A program made the position numbers and the translations under genes. From Pyrrhoderma lamaoense (lineage: Eukaryota > Basidiomycota > Agaricomycetes > Hymenochaetales > Hymenochaetaceae), in assembly GCA_002794735.1 (NCBI GenBank), contig NBAZ01000066.1:1-24370 (forward strand): a stretch of DNA of 24,370 bases, in the 5' to 3' direction. How positions within the stretch are numbered: the stretch's first letter is position 1; every line of letters begins with the position of its first letter. The notes below the pieces were generated by a model. The model was given only the letters and a program-made list of their open reading frames with translations, did not search any database and was not told where the DNA came from. Of the stretch, positions 1 through 11,245 are shown piece by piece.

Positions 1-400
1 TTGAGCGGACCCCTCTGGGAATAATACTCTTCAATAGATAAGGGTCTGAAGCGGTAGCTATTTACCATAAATTATTAAATTTGGATTATGCTTTGATCCC
101 AGTTAGGGTCTATCCAACCAAAGCCGTCTGTTCGATTCGCGTAGTCTCCGTGAACCTTTTTTACCACTTTTCTCTTGCTAATAATAACCTCGCAGTGATG
201 TTATGATGATGATAGCAATTTTTCTATTATCTGATGGAAGCTTTTTCTTTTTACCTTCTCAAAGTCTCAGGATCTCAAAGTCAAGGAATTGTATGTACTA
301 TCAGAATGAGTAGTACATGAAATGTCTTATGATAGCAGATTTTGTACGCTACGACAGTATTCGGGCAATTTAAGATATTTTCGAGTTAGGAAAAACGGTA
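1..400. other. Non-coding stretch downstream of the GH28 gene
   Basis: I see no coding sequence here. The minus-strand open frame beginning at 641 runs into this stretch only because the last intron of the GH28 gene stays open; the likely GH28 stop is at 401-403. A GTTCGATTC string near 129-137 resembles a tRNA B box, but the flanks cannot form a T arm. Confidence 0.6.
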
Positions 401-2638
401 CTACGCCTCTCCTGTAGAGTTGCATGGAGCTTGGAGAGTTATTGATATTTGTGAGTTCGAAGAAAAGCTTCGTAAAGGATAATGAAGCCACCAACTCACC
501 TGATAAGCCACTTATTGAATCAACATTGACACAGACAAGTCTCACTGAAGTCCCACTCGGAGGCGTGACATCAAAGTCTGCGAAAGTAATGTTTTCGCAA
601 TGAGCATTCGCGCTGCACTCAATATCAACGACTGTAATCATAGTCGGGGATATGCTTTGTTAGCATTTTATAACATTATGAAGAATGTCTACTAACGTTC
701 TCCGCCTGTCGCCGTCCCAGTAAAATTTTCAAAGTGAAGTTCGCTAAATTGTAGAGATGATGGTGTATCTCCCCTAGTAGTTCCGGACCGACCAAATTTG
801 TTACAATCAATACGAAAAGAAGATCCTGAAACCGAGCTTACGAATGTCCTCCATTCGTCTGATGAAGGGCCACTGGTGTATCAACCTGATCGAGGACGAA
901 GTTTTTTATAACAACGTTTTTTACGAAGCCTGAAACATAGTTAGATGGGCAGGTTGTCGAACTTCAAAGCATACCTCCTGCTCCTCCTCCGCCGGTTGGT
1001 GGTACACCATTTACTGTTCCATCCCATGATTTGAAGTAGACCTTCATCAGGGATTCTGTTAACTGGTCTGCTAATGGAGAACAGGAAGCAAAATTCGATA
1101 CTGACACCTTGTTTCATGTTTGGCTGGATACTGACATTGAGCCTTATGTTCTGCATATGTTTTATTTGTTAGCTATATATGGATCTCAAACAATCCACTC
1201 AACCCTAAACGCACGTGAAAGTCCTGGAATAAAACATTCTCCACTATATCATCCTATATAGAATAATCAGTAATAAACAACGAATGCTGTGGGAAAACAA
1301 CTTACCATACCAACATATTGGCCCAATGAACCGAATGCTACACCATTACCACCCCTACACGTATAGTTCTGTGCGAAGAGATTGCTTGTATTCTGTTATA
1401 TTGTTTGCATTTTAATATGATAACTCAGTCTGAAGATGAAAATTCGGCAACTCACACCCTTCACCGCAAGACAATCATCACCGCAAGTGATCTTAAAATA
1501 GTTTTTTTGATGTGAGTATGTGTCTGTATATCAGCCTCATATATGAAGATATCTTGCTTACATCCCAGTTCAACAATTTGATATTATCAGATCTATAAGT
1601 ATCAATACCTTAAGAAAAATGAACAAAAGCCTCAGATCTTTGACTTCAAACGCCACTTACCATCCGTATTCGGTACGATACTGGAAAATTTATCGACAAT
1701 ACCAGTTATTACGAAGAAACTGAAAAAAAATCGGTTTTACCCACTTTTGTCCAAAAAATTCTGGATTCGTGTTTGTTGCATTACAAAGCATGCCATCATA
1801 CACCACATCTGTAGAGTTTGCGACGGCGTTGCACCAGAATGGTTGCGAGTCTATGATAAAGTTGCGTACTGTTGCATGATGAGCTTGGAAAAGAGTTAGA
1901 GACAAGGGTCGACCGTCTCCATCTTCACGGGGTAAGACTGTGAATGCTTCCCACCAGGTCTATGATCAAAAAGTTTCAGTTGACATTAAGGATTCGCTTT
2001 GAGTAGTTTTTGGAGCTCTTGCCTGGCCATTTCCTTTGATTCCACCTACCCAGTGGGCGTCAATTTCGAAGTTGGTCCCGGAGACAACGAACCAAGACGC
2101 TTGGCTCTATAATGTTGTGAGTTATTGCGTTCGAGTCCTAGGGAACATGTATTATTTACTTGGATAAAGACAACTCGGTATGTGTTATTCGCATCCAACC
2201 AATAGTCAATATCGGGAACGAACTATCTTAATTTGTTATTTGGTGAGATACTGGATTTGTATGTAATTTTAGAACTAACATTCAGAGTTCCGTATAAGTC
2301 AACATGTGTATTAGTTAGATTCCAGTACATTTTTCTTTCGAGATATTAGTGTCATGAGTTATATAGAGCTAGTTATGATGCATACTTCGTGATATTGAAG
2401 TTTCCAGCCTCAAGCGTGATATGTCCGTTTGTTCCGCAATCTTCAACAACCTTCAAGATCTAAAGTGGCTGAGACTATGCTCTACTAAATTGAAATGATA
2501 TATACGTACTTGATCAGTATCATCTTGACCTTGGCCGAGAGGCGATATTGAACAAGGTCTTGAGGGATGTTTACTGGCGAAACTCGTCGAAAAGCTAGAC
2601 AGTAAGCTATAGGCGAGAAAAAGTGATACTGAAACCAT
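401..2638 (-). CDS. Secreted glycoside hydrolase family 28 (polygalacturonase-like), intron-rich
   Basis: GH28 enzymes hydrolyse glycosidic bonds in the pectin backbone outside the cell. The ATG at 2638-2636 opens a hydrophobic signal peptide (MVSVSLFLAYSLL...), followed by CSISPLGQGQDDTDQ, the usual start of the beta-helix. About 14 short introns can be placed. Spliced in order on the minus strand they give VEDCGTNGHITLEAGNFNIT, FVPDIDYW, ASWFVVSGTNFEIDAHWVGG, GDGRPLSLTLF, FFGQN, IVPNTDG, IDTYRSDNIKLLNWD, ITCGDDCLAVKG, TCRGGNGVAFGSLGQYVGM, DDIVENVLFQDFH, SIQPNMKQG, VYFKSWDGTVNGVPPTGGGG, TPVALHQTNGGHS and an end near SISGLSGEA. NTD, the Asp pair of GDDC and the Lys of YFKSW are the GH28 active-site motifs; the classical GHG reads GNG, as I recall for a basidiomycete exo-acting clade. 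One intron (about 1960-2022) appears to use a GC donor. Some small internal exon borders are uncertain. Unlike its neighbours it needs no frame correction. Exo or endo action cannot be decided here. Confidence 0.9.
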
Positions 2639-3142
2639 CTTTTATTTTCGGGTTCGCTGGCAATCATTCTGCTTGATCCACGTTTTATATATAGGTAGAA
2701 GTGAAGCACACGATGAAGCGGGTACTGGAAAGTGAATATCCTACTGAGGTGCCGGACTTGTTCTTAACGGACCGTCTTGAGGTCATATGGCTTCTCATGA
2801 CAAGTTTTAAGCTAATTTAAAGCCGAGAAGAACAGCAATACATGCGTGTTTTGCAAATTATCAGTTCAAATTTTGATAATCCAATACACATGGAAAGATG
2901 TGTTCATAGTCTCTCATTTTCGGACCGGGTCACTAGGTCTAAGAAAACTTCGAAAGTGAATAAGAAAAGCGATACAAGGCTGCGATGCATGTGACTTTTG
3001 CGTGTAACATGTCGGGGTACGTCACAGGGGTTCTTTCTTTGTTTTGCAACTTGTCAAAAGCACGCGGCTTGCTTTGTTTCCCCGGACGTTGTGCGATAGA
3101 CAATCTCCTCAAATGTCCATAAGTATCACTAGAACTTAGACA
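2639..3142. promoter_or_regulatory. Shared divergent promoter region between GH28 and mad1
   Basis: This 504-bp stretch separates two genes transcribed away from each other, so it must hold both promoters. The GH28 side has a clear TATA element. The mad1 side (about 3000-3142) shows no TATA box, only mixed-sequence DNA leading to ACAATGAG at the start codon. I identify no other regulatory sites. Confidence 0.6.
2683..2693 (-). promoter_or_regulatory. TATA box of the GH28 gene
   Basis: On the minus strand the sequence reads TATATATAAAA and ends 45 bases upstream of the GH28 ATG at 2638. This is a reasonable place for a TATA element of an inducible secreted-enzyme gene with a short 5' leader. 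The assignment rests on sequence and position only. Confidence 0.5.
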
Positions 3143-6100
3143 ATGAGCAGTTCAAGATATGCGTCGACTACAAGCTTTAGGCCGACGAGAACGACCCGCT
3201 CGACGACTGCATCTTCTAGTACAGCCCAGACTACTGCTACTCGTCCATCCCGACTTCCGTCTCAGGCGTCAGTTACCAATGGTCGGACTTCTTCAATCCC
3301 TAGCTCAAAAGCCACCAGTACTGGGCTAGGAAGAGGAAATGGGTCTGCTCTGGGGCCTAGTGAGACAACCGGCCTGAAACGCAAGGCACGAACAGCAAGT
3401 GTTAGTGCTGAACCAGGTGGTTACTTTTTAGCTAAGTCATACTAAATGTTGTATTGACTAGCCATACTAGAGCAGCCCACGACTACGAAGAAACCTGCTT
3501 TAAGCAGTGCTTTCTCGGCGCACACAACTCAGACGGCTCTTCAGCGACAATTACTTGCTGCTCAAACTCAGATCACAGAACTTCAAAATTCTCTGTTGGA
3601 GAAACAGGGAAAGGTTGATCGCTTAGAAGCGGATTTGAGACTAATGGCAACAAGAGAAGAAGAGGAAAGGGAAGCGAGGATTGCCGCTGAGCGAGAACTT
3701 TCTCAAACGACTGTGAGTCCTGACTATGTCTCTCAAGAAGCTACTAAATTAATTTCCACTTTCTTTAGGACATGTATGAGTCTCAGCTGATGTCTGCCAG
3801 GAAAATTATATCTGAACTAGAAGCCGATAATGATGACTTGACAGAGGCATATGATCGACTGCAACATGACTCAGAGTCTCAAATCACCAAGTTGAAGTCA
3901 AATCTATCAGCTAGCGACCAACAAATCAAAATTCTTCAAAGTCAAGTGGAAGACGCAGAAAGTAGAGCAAAAGAACAGGAAGAGCGCGCAAAAGAGCTTG
4001 AAGAATATCTTGAGAGCTTGGAAGAGGGGAGGACGAGGATGGGAGGAAGAGAATGAGATTTCATTTGATGAAGCAAATGAGACGAAGAGTATAAAGGGTG
4101 AAAATACAGGAGCTGCGGAAGAGGAGAAGGAGAAAGTTGACTCCACCAACCCACAAAGTCCAAGCTCTGTCGAAGATAGCAAGAATGAGACAGAAGAAGA
4201 TGAGCTTGAAGGTGAGGTTGATATCGATGCAGATGGAGAGGAGGATTTAGGAGAATCAGGAGTAGTAGTTGAAGCTCATACTTCTGTGGATGGAGAAAAA
4301 AGCACCGATATGGAAATTGTTAACTCAGGGGAACAAACAAATTCGGAGTTTCCTCCACCAACGTTACCTGAAGCATATCCTGATCCTGGTGCGCCGCCAC
4401 CTTTCGCTATCTCTTCCCCTCCATCGGAGGCTTCTTCTATTCGGTCACGCTCTGAATCAATAGATTCTGACTCAGTAGCTTCCTCTCATGCCATGAGTGT
4501 CGATATAACTCGCTACGACGACACGCCTCATCGAGCACAACATACTCCAAGTGAGAACCCGGCTTCAGAGTCTGCATCTGTGAGGGGTCAGTCTTTTTCT
4601 CGACTGGACCCACTTTCGCATATAAGACGCCGACTAAGTCACGGTACACCAAGGTTGAGACGTTCGTCGCTGGGCCTGTCATCATCATCTGCGTCTCTGT
4701 CACGCGCACGTGAGCGCGACAAAGATAAAGAAATCATCAGAGCGGAACTTGCACGACAGACAGCTCATCTGGCTACACTAGAAGCTACCAATTCACGACT
4801 TTCATCCGAACTTTCCCGACTACGTCCTCGTGCGGAAGGTGCAGAAGTTCTTCGTGAAGAAAAACGCGAGTTGGAACGTCGTCTCGAAGGGGTTGAAGCA
4901 TTGAGGCAACAGTTAGCGGAGCTTGAAGCTGAGAAGGTGATACTTACAAAACACGTAAGTGAGCTCGAGTATAAGCTTCAGAATCAAGAGCCTTTAGGTA
5001 AGGACGCGAATGCGTCGTCACAGACCCCTGTGAGTGTGTCCCGCCAACTGGCCGCCCTTCGTAAAACACATACTGCGCTTCTGGATGAACATGGACAACT
5101 CAAAGCTTCGTTACGCGCATGTGAAGTTGAACTCTCTGAAGCTCGTCAAGTCATTTCAAGTACTTCTGAAAAGCTTGATTCTCAAACTGCGGAAATAGCC
5201 CAATTACGAGAGGCGTTTGCGCGAAAGGAGAAGGATCGTGAACTATTGGAACGAGATGTGACATTCTTAAAGAGTCTCGTTACGAGTTACAAAACTGAGG
5301 AAACAAGCTTTATGGAAGAGGGAGATAGCATGAACGATGCGTCTCGGGAGAAATTGGAACAGCGAATCGTACAATTAGAGACCTTGCTTTCGGAATACAA
5401 GAAGACTGTTGAATCACTAGAGGCTGAGGTCGATCAGCTGCAGCGTGCTAGAGCGGCCGCTTCTGGGAGGCCCCAGGAACAATGGGATCAGTTAGTGCAG
5501 AAGATAACGTCATTGACAGAAGGTAAGATATTCCGGCTTATAAGCTCACATTTTTAATTTAGTTCTCACAAATTTTATACATGAAAATTCAGAATTGAAT
5601 GAAGCTCAAGAGGAGATTTCAGGCCAGGCTGAACAAGTGGAAGAACTTGAGCAACGCTTGTTTGAACTTGGTGGAGAGATCGGTTCTGGAAGACACATAC
5701 CTCCATCCACCCGAATCCTCTCGCTTCGTGAGAATCCAGCTCAAGAGTGGGCCGATACTCGCAAGCAGGTACTTGATAACCTAAAGAAAGAGAACGAAGC
5801 GCTCCTCGAACGTGTAAAGCAACTTGAGGAGAATGGTATTAGTAGTACTGGTCAAGCTATAAGCGAGGATTCCAGCTCGTCCCGAGGGCAAGTTTGGAGA
5901 GCTTGAGGATGGAGATCCGGGAGCTCCACGAAACGATGAAACAGAAAGATAAACGGCTGACTCGTCTTCGAGAGGTGTTCACAGCCAAGTCTGAAGAGTT
6001 CAAAGAAGCGATCACTTCTATCCTAGGTCTCAAACTTGCTTTTTACCCTAATGGTTCCGTTCGAGTGACTTCTGTGTATGACTTGGCTGCCTCGTTCCTT

Positions 6101-6319
6101 TTCATACCCTCGAAGCAGAAAGGAGAGAAAGCGAAGATGCAGTTGTTTGGAACGGTGGATGGGGAGGTACCGGTTGAGTTTCAGGGAATTATTAATACTT
6201 GGATTGGTCAGGAGATGTCTATTCCTTGTTTTATGGCTAGTATTACACTTGAGTGTTTTGATAAGTGGAAGATGGAGAACAGGGAGTTGGCGGAACAGGG
6301 TATTCAGCCAGAGATTTGA
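3143..6319 (+). CDS. mad1: Spindle assembly checkpoint protein Mad1
   Basis: Mad1 recruits Mad2 to unattached kinetochores and catalyses its conversion to the closed, anaphase-inhibiting form. The N-terminus (about residues 1-100) is Ser/Thr/Arg-rich and disordered. Long coiled coils follow (LQRQLLAAQTQITELQNSLL; DMYESQLMSARKIISELEAD), interrupted by an acidic and Ser-rich linker (about 4040-4700). The Mad2-interaction motif is visible as RILSLRENPAQEW before a heptad helix (about 5718-5820). The C-terminal RWD-like domain is unmistakable: RLTRLREVFTAKSEEFKEAI, then SILGLKLAFYPNGSVRVTS and a final SIPCFMASITLECFDKWK. Introns: 3417-3461, 3713-3768 and 5523-5592. Two single-base frame steps remain, at the G4 run 4026-4029 (one base too many) and near the CC at 5872-5873 (one too few). 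Adjusting both gives exactly 1002 codons including the stop. A 62-nt intron from a GTAAAG donor at 5814 could explain the second step, but it would remove a conserved-looking helix. Identity is secure; the exact model is not. Confidence 0.93.
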
Positions 6320-8302
6320 GGTTTTGAATTACAATTCCCTTCTTTATCTCCCTTACTTCCTTCAAATCACATTTCGTGCCTTTTTTTACGATTGTTTTTT
6401 TCTACTTGATAAAGCCTGTATTACTGTATTGTATAATCTCTCTTTTTTTCCCTTTCATCAACAACATTATTTTCCCTTCCTTTGTGATGAACAACTATCT
6501 CCTTCTCTTCTCTCCCATTTCCGCATTTGTAAGACCTTAAGCACTAAAGAATGAGAAAATCCACTATAACTTATAATATAGTTCTTTCCCTTGGTTATTG
6601 TTTCTTTGGCTTTTCTTAATCGTGCATTTTTTGTGTGGGTTGATAGAAGGTTTTTTATATAATTACAATCATGATAATAGAGACCAAAGAACTTGGCTCT
6701 AGAGGTGTTGTTCCCCTCTTCCACTCGTTCTATATTTATACATCTACACATCTACATATTTGTGAAACATGTTGCGGGTAGAATTTCCTTGCTTTACGAG
6801 ATGCAGAAGTGAATCTGATCTAAGTCTAGGTAAGAAAGGTCTAGAAGGGTGTGAGAGAGGGACAGGGAGGGGCTTGGCCTTTGGTTGAGTAAATTAGTAT
6901 GATGATATGTCGAAGATAGGTAGATGAGTGGAAATATCACTGAGGCCGTTTCCGTTTCCTCCCTCCTCTCCCCCCATTGAGAGTAACCCATTTCGATCAT
7001 GTCTCGGCGAACGGACGGTCAGGTTTTGGTAGTTGCATCTCTTGCATCTTATCTCCTGCATCTCTACAGTTTCATATGCACGATCTCGTTCGACGTCGCC
7101 GTTTCCCCGTCTTGCTACTCTGAGGGCTTTGAAGGGAAGCGTGAAAATTTATCATATATAATGCAGGAATTAGTTCCCCGTCGATAGTTTGGGATTTGTA
7201 ACTCTTTATGGATTAAGGTATCTTGGTACCATTGAAAGAAAGAGTCCGTTCTGAGATATGGAAACTTTATGTGAACCTTACTTTTGCAAGAACTGAGGGA
7301 GTTTTTTTGGAAGGATTGTGTTTCTTTGCCTACTTTTGTAAGGGATGATCCCTATGAATTCGTTCTCCTACCTTCGTGTCGCGGAAACCTTAACCTTGAA
7401 TTAATCAAAAGCTATCTACATGTAGTCTTCTACTCGGAGAAATTTTCCTCCCTCACTTTCCAAGGCTCATGAAGAGAACCAAGATGTACCGTCGGTGTTT
7501 CTTATGTTTAGAAGATAACCATTACCATTATTAGTTTCCGTAGATTTAAAGAAGAGGGAGGGATTCTTTGTAAGTAGGTTTCCTCAGTTCTATTCTTATT
7601 TGAAATTACTTGATAACACGTTATGACTCGGAGAACAAGGCTTCTTTGATGTGCTAAAGATATGGCGAAAAAATAAAAGATGAATTTAATCAGATCATTC
7701 GACTTTACGAGTACTTCTAACCTACTACTATTATCTAAAGAAGGCGGGCTTCTATTAGTGCCTTGCTATTAGACAGTCGTATCTGTACAGAAATGTTTTG
7801 GAAGGATATTTTGGGAATTTCTCTAGAACTTCTTTCGCTACTTTTCTCATATCCATTAAGTCCAGAAGAATTCGGATGCATAAATGATTAGCTTTGGTGT
7901 CTGTGGCCACTAGAAAATAGAAATTGGCCACTTGTGTTATGCTGGGCTGTTATTATGTTTTAAGAAGGGCCTGTGATCACCTTAACATATGTGTATACAC
8001 ATTTTTTAGTAATCAGTGATACGATCAGATCATCAATGCTTACTACTATTGTAAGAAAAGCTAATCAGTAGTAACCAACTTTATTTGAGACTCTCTTGAA
8101 TGCAAGTACTTTCCCAAAAGCCCGTACCTCGGATACATGCATCACCCATATATCCGTACATCTGTAACAAAACGAATCAAATCTAACTCAAAGAATTTTT
8201 CCTGTTTCCTTGTTCCGTGAAAAAGGACCTCAAGAAGATCCGATGAATGCCTACCTGAGTAAGATTGAGATAGAAGTATAGAATAAGTATAATTACGTAT
8301 GC
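6320..8302. other. Long stretch without a recognisable gene
   Basis: The first 250 bases are T-rich and pyrimidine-rich, fitting the mad1 3' untranslated region. The rest holds only short open frames (for example 6999-7187 and 7284-7472, +) with no motif, codon pattern or homology that I recognise. A short first exon could begin at the ATG at 6999, because a GT follows soon after, but I cannot find a partner exon. It may hold non-coding transcripts or a decayed gene. Confidence 0.5.
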
Positions 8303-8380
8303 AACTCCCCTGGCGAGTTTAGAATTTGCAACCAAACTTGGGTCTCGGCGAGTCTCTCTCTTTGTGCTTGTATTGACCAT
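8303..8380 (-). pseudogene. Possible first-exon stub resembling ribosomal protein eL6
   Basis: From the ATG at 8380-8378 the minus strand encodes MVNTSTKRETRRDPSLVANS, followed by KLARG and a possible GT donor. From memory this resembles the N-terminus of basidiomycete eL6 (RPL6), which begins with a similar basic stretch and is often followed by an early intron. No downstream eL6 sequence appears on the minus strand as far as mad1: I find neither the FYPAEDV-like nor the RFRGKRVV-like segment. If the resemblance is real, this is a truncated copy or retained exon 1. It could also be chance; a protein search of these 25 residues would decide. Confidence 0.3.
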
Positions 8381-8654
8381 GGCATGTTCCTCTCATTCTC
8401 TCATTACCCATTACCCTGATACCCTAGAATTGTAATAGTGGAAAACTTTATTTTCGGTCCGATGGAACGGCTACTGCTACTTATTCATGTTATTACATAC
8501 ATATGCATGGAATAAGAAAAGCGCATACATAAAAGAAAAAAAAACTTATATGGAGTGTAAGAAATAAAAGTTCCTTTGGACCCTCCCCTACGCGGCTTTC
8601 TCCCACTTCCATCCTCCTCCTCCTCTCCTTCCTCGACAGATACGTACTGTGGGT
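8381..8654 (+). promoter_or_regulatory. Promoter and leader region of the MFS transporter gene
   Basis: This stretch leads into the ATG at 8655. It contains a marked C/T-rich tract (about 8580-8637, CCTCCTCCTCCTCTCCTTCC), a common fungal core-promoter and leader feature just upstream of transcription starts. No TATA element stands out. Confidence 0.4.
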
Positions 8655-11245
8655 ATGACTATGTCGGCCAACTCGCCGAGATCACCACTCTCGGACTCAA
8701 GTGCGCTACATGATCGTAAATTGAAGGATCCCGAAGACTTGCGTTATTCCGTGACTGAGCTTCCATCTTCTGATGTCGAGCTAGGAGAAATACGTGGTGT
8801 GTGGTGTTGCAGGAGGGAAAAGGATGGGGGTGTTAGACGGCTTTGGAATTGGAGGCTTGGGTGTGGAAATGGAGATGGGGATGGGGACGGGAATGGAGAC
8901 GCCAAAGTCGGAACTGGGATTGGAGAGTTATGAGTTGAGTTCGGTGCCTATCTCTCGTGTTACGACTGCTCCTCTTGTTCCTGACTCCCTATCGGCACTA
9001 CACCGTCGGTGTCGAATGTTACTGGTGCTGGCGGCGAGGCTGACAAGAAGAAGGCGAGGAGGGCAGAGATTTTTGGCTTTGGGTCTTTGCTGTGGGCTAT
9101 GTTTATGGAAGGGTGGAATGATGGGACGAATGGACCTATGCTGCCAAGATTGAGACCTATTATAATGTACGTTCTGTTATCGGCGAATGAATACAAAATG
9201 AACTAGTACTAACATATGATTTGTTTTGGCGTGTGGGTGGAAAAGTTAAACCTTGCTGTTGTATCCTTGGTCTTTGTGTTCAATGTGATTGTGAGTAACA
9301 ACTGCGCACAACACACCATTACCTTTCTTATTCTCAACGAATCTTTCCTCCACCTATCTATAAACAGGGATTTGTATCTGGCGCACTAGCCAATGTACCC
9401 CTCTCAGTCCGGGTGGGCTTTGGAAAAGTAAGCCGATAAATATGGAAACTCACTTTTTTAGAATCATGAAGTGATTCACACATAAATTCTTCTTCTATCC
9501 CCTTCTCTTAATCTAGACATTGGTGATTGGCGCGGTTATACAGATGATAGCGTATGTCATCCAGGCTACTGCCCTCCGTTCCCGCTTTTTATGGTTGCAT
9601 ATATATTTTCTGGGTTTGGGATGGCTGTTCAGGTGAGCTCTGCGTCCTCGAAATACGCAAAGCTCAGAACGATGACTAACGCCCGCCCCCCTTCATCTTT
9701 TCCATTTCGTTCAGAACTCGCAAGCGATGGTGTTCACTGTCAGTTTACATAACAGCGCGACGAAGATGGGTATCATACATGCTTGTTACGGCTTAGGAGC
9801 GTTGACTGCTCCACTTGTGGCTACTCAGTTTGCGTATATGAGGAGGTGGTCGTTCCATTATCTGGTCTCCATGGAGGTGCACTGTTGAATATTGGGTATT
9901 TGATGATTGCTTTTCGGTTGAAGGGTTTGGATGGTGAGTGGAATGGGCTTGCTGGATTTGGGGAGCCTGACTTGTTCTCCCGTCCCTTTCTTTCCCCACA
10001 TTGACCTACTACGTCATTTTTCTTATTGATTTTTTTTTCTAATTTGACATTTTCTGTGTTCTCTTTGTTATTACTGGTTATTAGTTCGTGATGAGTGATT
10101 ACTGATATCAAAATCTCTTTTTTAGCCTGTCTCATGAAAGCTGGACAAGTCGTTCGAGAGCGAGGGCCAGCTTCGCAGAGTAACAACTTGTATTCGGAGA
10201 TTATGAAGCTGAAAGTCGTACACCTACTTGCCTTCTTTGCTTTAGCATATATCGGAGTTGAGGTTACTATCGGTGGTTAGTGTGCTCCTTATCTTTCTCA
10301 CTTCTTCCCCTTATTTCTAATCTCTTTTCGGGTTTTGCTAACCGGGTTCTCTTTCATAACCTCGGCTCGAATCAAATTTCTATGTTTTGGATTTTGTGGG
10401 GTTTTATAGGCTGGATTGTGAAGTATATTATGGATGAAAGACATGGTGGGGCTACGTCTGGGTACATATCCTCTGGGTTCTTTGCTGGTCTCACGCTTGG
10501 ACGAGTTGGACTTCTTTGGTTTAATAAACTCGTATGGATACGGTCTTATATCGTAATTAAGATTAAGAAGGCGAAGGCTGATGAATCTGCTTTTATCTCT
10601 TTTTTTTTGGATATCTCTGTGTAGGTTGGAGAAAGACGGGTTATTTGGCTTTATATCATACTTTGCATCGCGTACGCCCTCTTCCACCTAACTCAATCGC
10701 GTCATTTCTCCGTTCAACTAAACCCATTTATTTGAAATCGTAGTCTTGAAGTAATAATCTGGGTAGTCCCCTCCCTAATAGGCAACGCAGTAGCAGTCTC
10801 CTTCATCGGTCTCTTCCTTGGACCTGTCTACCCGATTGTGATGAACCGAACTGCGTTACTCGTCCCGCCTTGGTTGATGTCGAGTGCTGTAGGCTGGATT
10901 GCGGCGTTGGGGATGACGGGATCGGCTGTTTTACCGTTTATTACTGGGGCGATGAGCTCGAAGCTGGGCCTTGGGAGCTTGCAGCCTCTGTGAGTGTTTT
11001 TATTGAGCTTTGAGCTTTGAGTGGCTTGGAGAGGGGAGGGGGTGATTTTTTTTCTTACGCCCAACCCCCTTTCCTATTCGCGTTCGTGTGCATGCATACA
11101 AACGATTTCTTTTTCTTTGTTTATCCCCTATCTGGTTGGCATGTTTGCTCACTCGATGCTTTATCTTTCTAGTGTTGTAAGCGCTTTGGGCGTTATGTTT
11201 GGGTTATGGATGATCATACCACCTGTCGTGCATCGCTCAGACTGA
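8655..11245 (+). CDS. Major facilitator superfamily transporter (BSC6-like)
   Basis: A multi-pass plasma-membrane or organelle transporter of the fungal MFS group that includes yeast BSC6; the substrate is not known from sequence. The N-terminal cytosolic tail is Ser-rich and Gly/Glu/Met-rich. TM1 follows with FGSLLWAMFMEGWNDGTNGP, then AVVSLVFVFNVI, GFVSGALANVPLSVRVGFGK, FPLFMVAYIFSGFGMAVQ, MGIIHACYGLGALTAPLVAT, LKVVHLLAFFALAYIGVEVT, GYISSGFFAGLTLGRVGLLW, VIIWVVPSLIGNAVAVSFIG, SSAVGWIAALGMTGSAVLPF and a last helix before VVHRSD and the stop at 11243-11245. About nine introns lie between these blocks, with clean joins at, for example, VTIGG/WIV and KGLD/ACLMKAG. Single-base frame steps occur at CCC 8987-8989, CCC 9572-9574 and GG 9873-9874, each one base short, and probably one near 8795-8815 in the low-complexity tail. 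The join near 9166/9246 is also one base out of phase. I chose ATG 8655; ATG 8661 is an alternative. Confidence 0.88.

Noticed and set aside
121..160. GTTCGATTC string resembling a tRNA B box
   Set aside because: The flanking five bases on each side do not pair, and no acceptor stem or A box of suitable spacing is present.
3907..4182. Minus-strand open frames rich in Ser, Phe and Leu
   Set aside because: They are the antisense shadow of the Glu/Lys-rich Mad1 coding sequence.
4026..5875. Programmed ribosomal frameshifting in mad1
   Set aside because: No slippery site with a downstream structure is evident, the two steps go in opposite directions, and similar steps occur in unrelated neighbouring genes, which favours sequence error.
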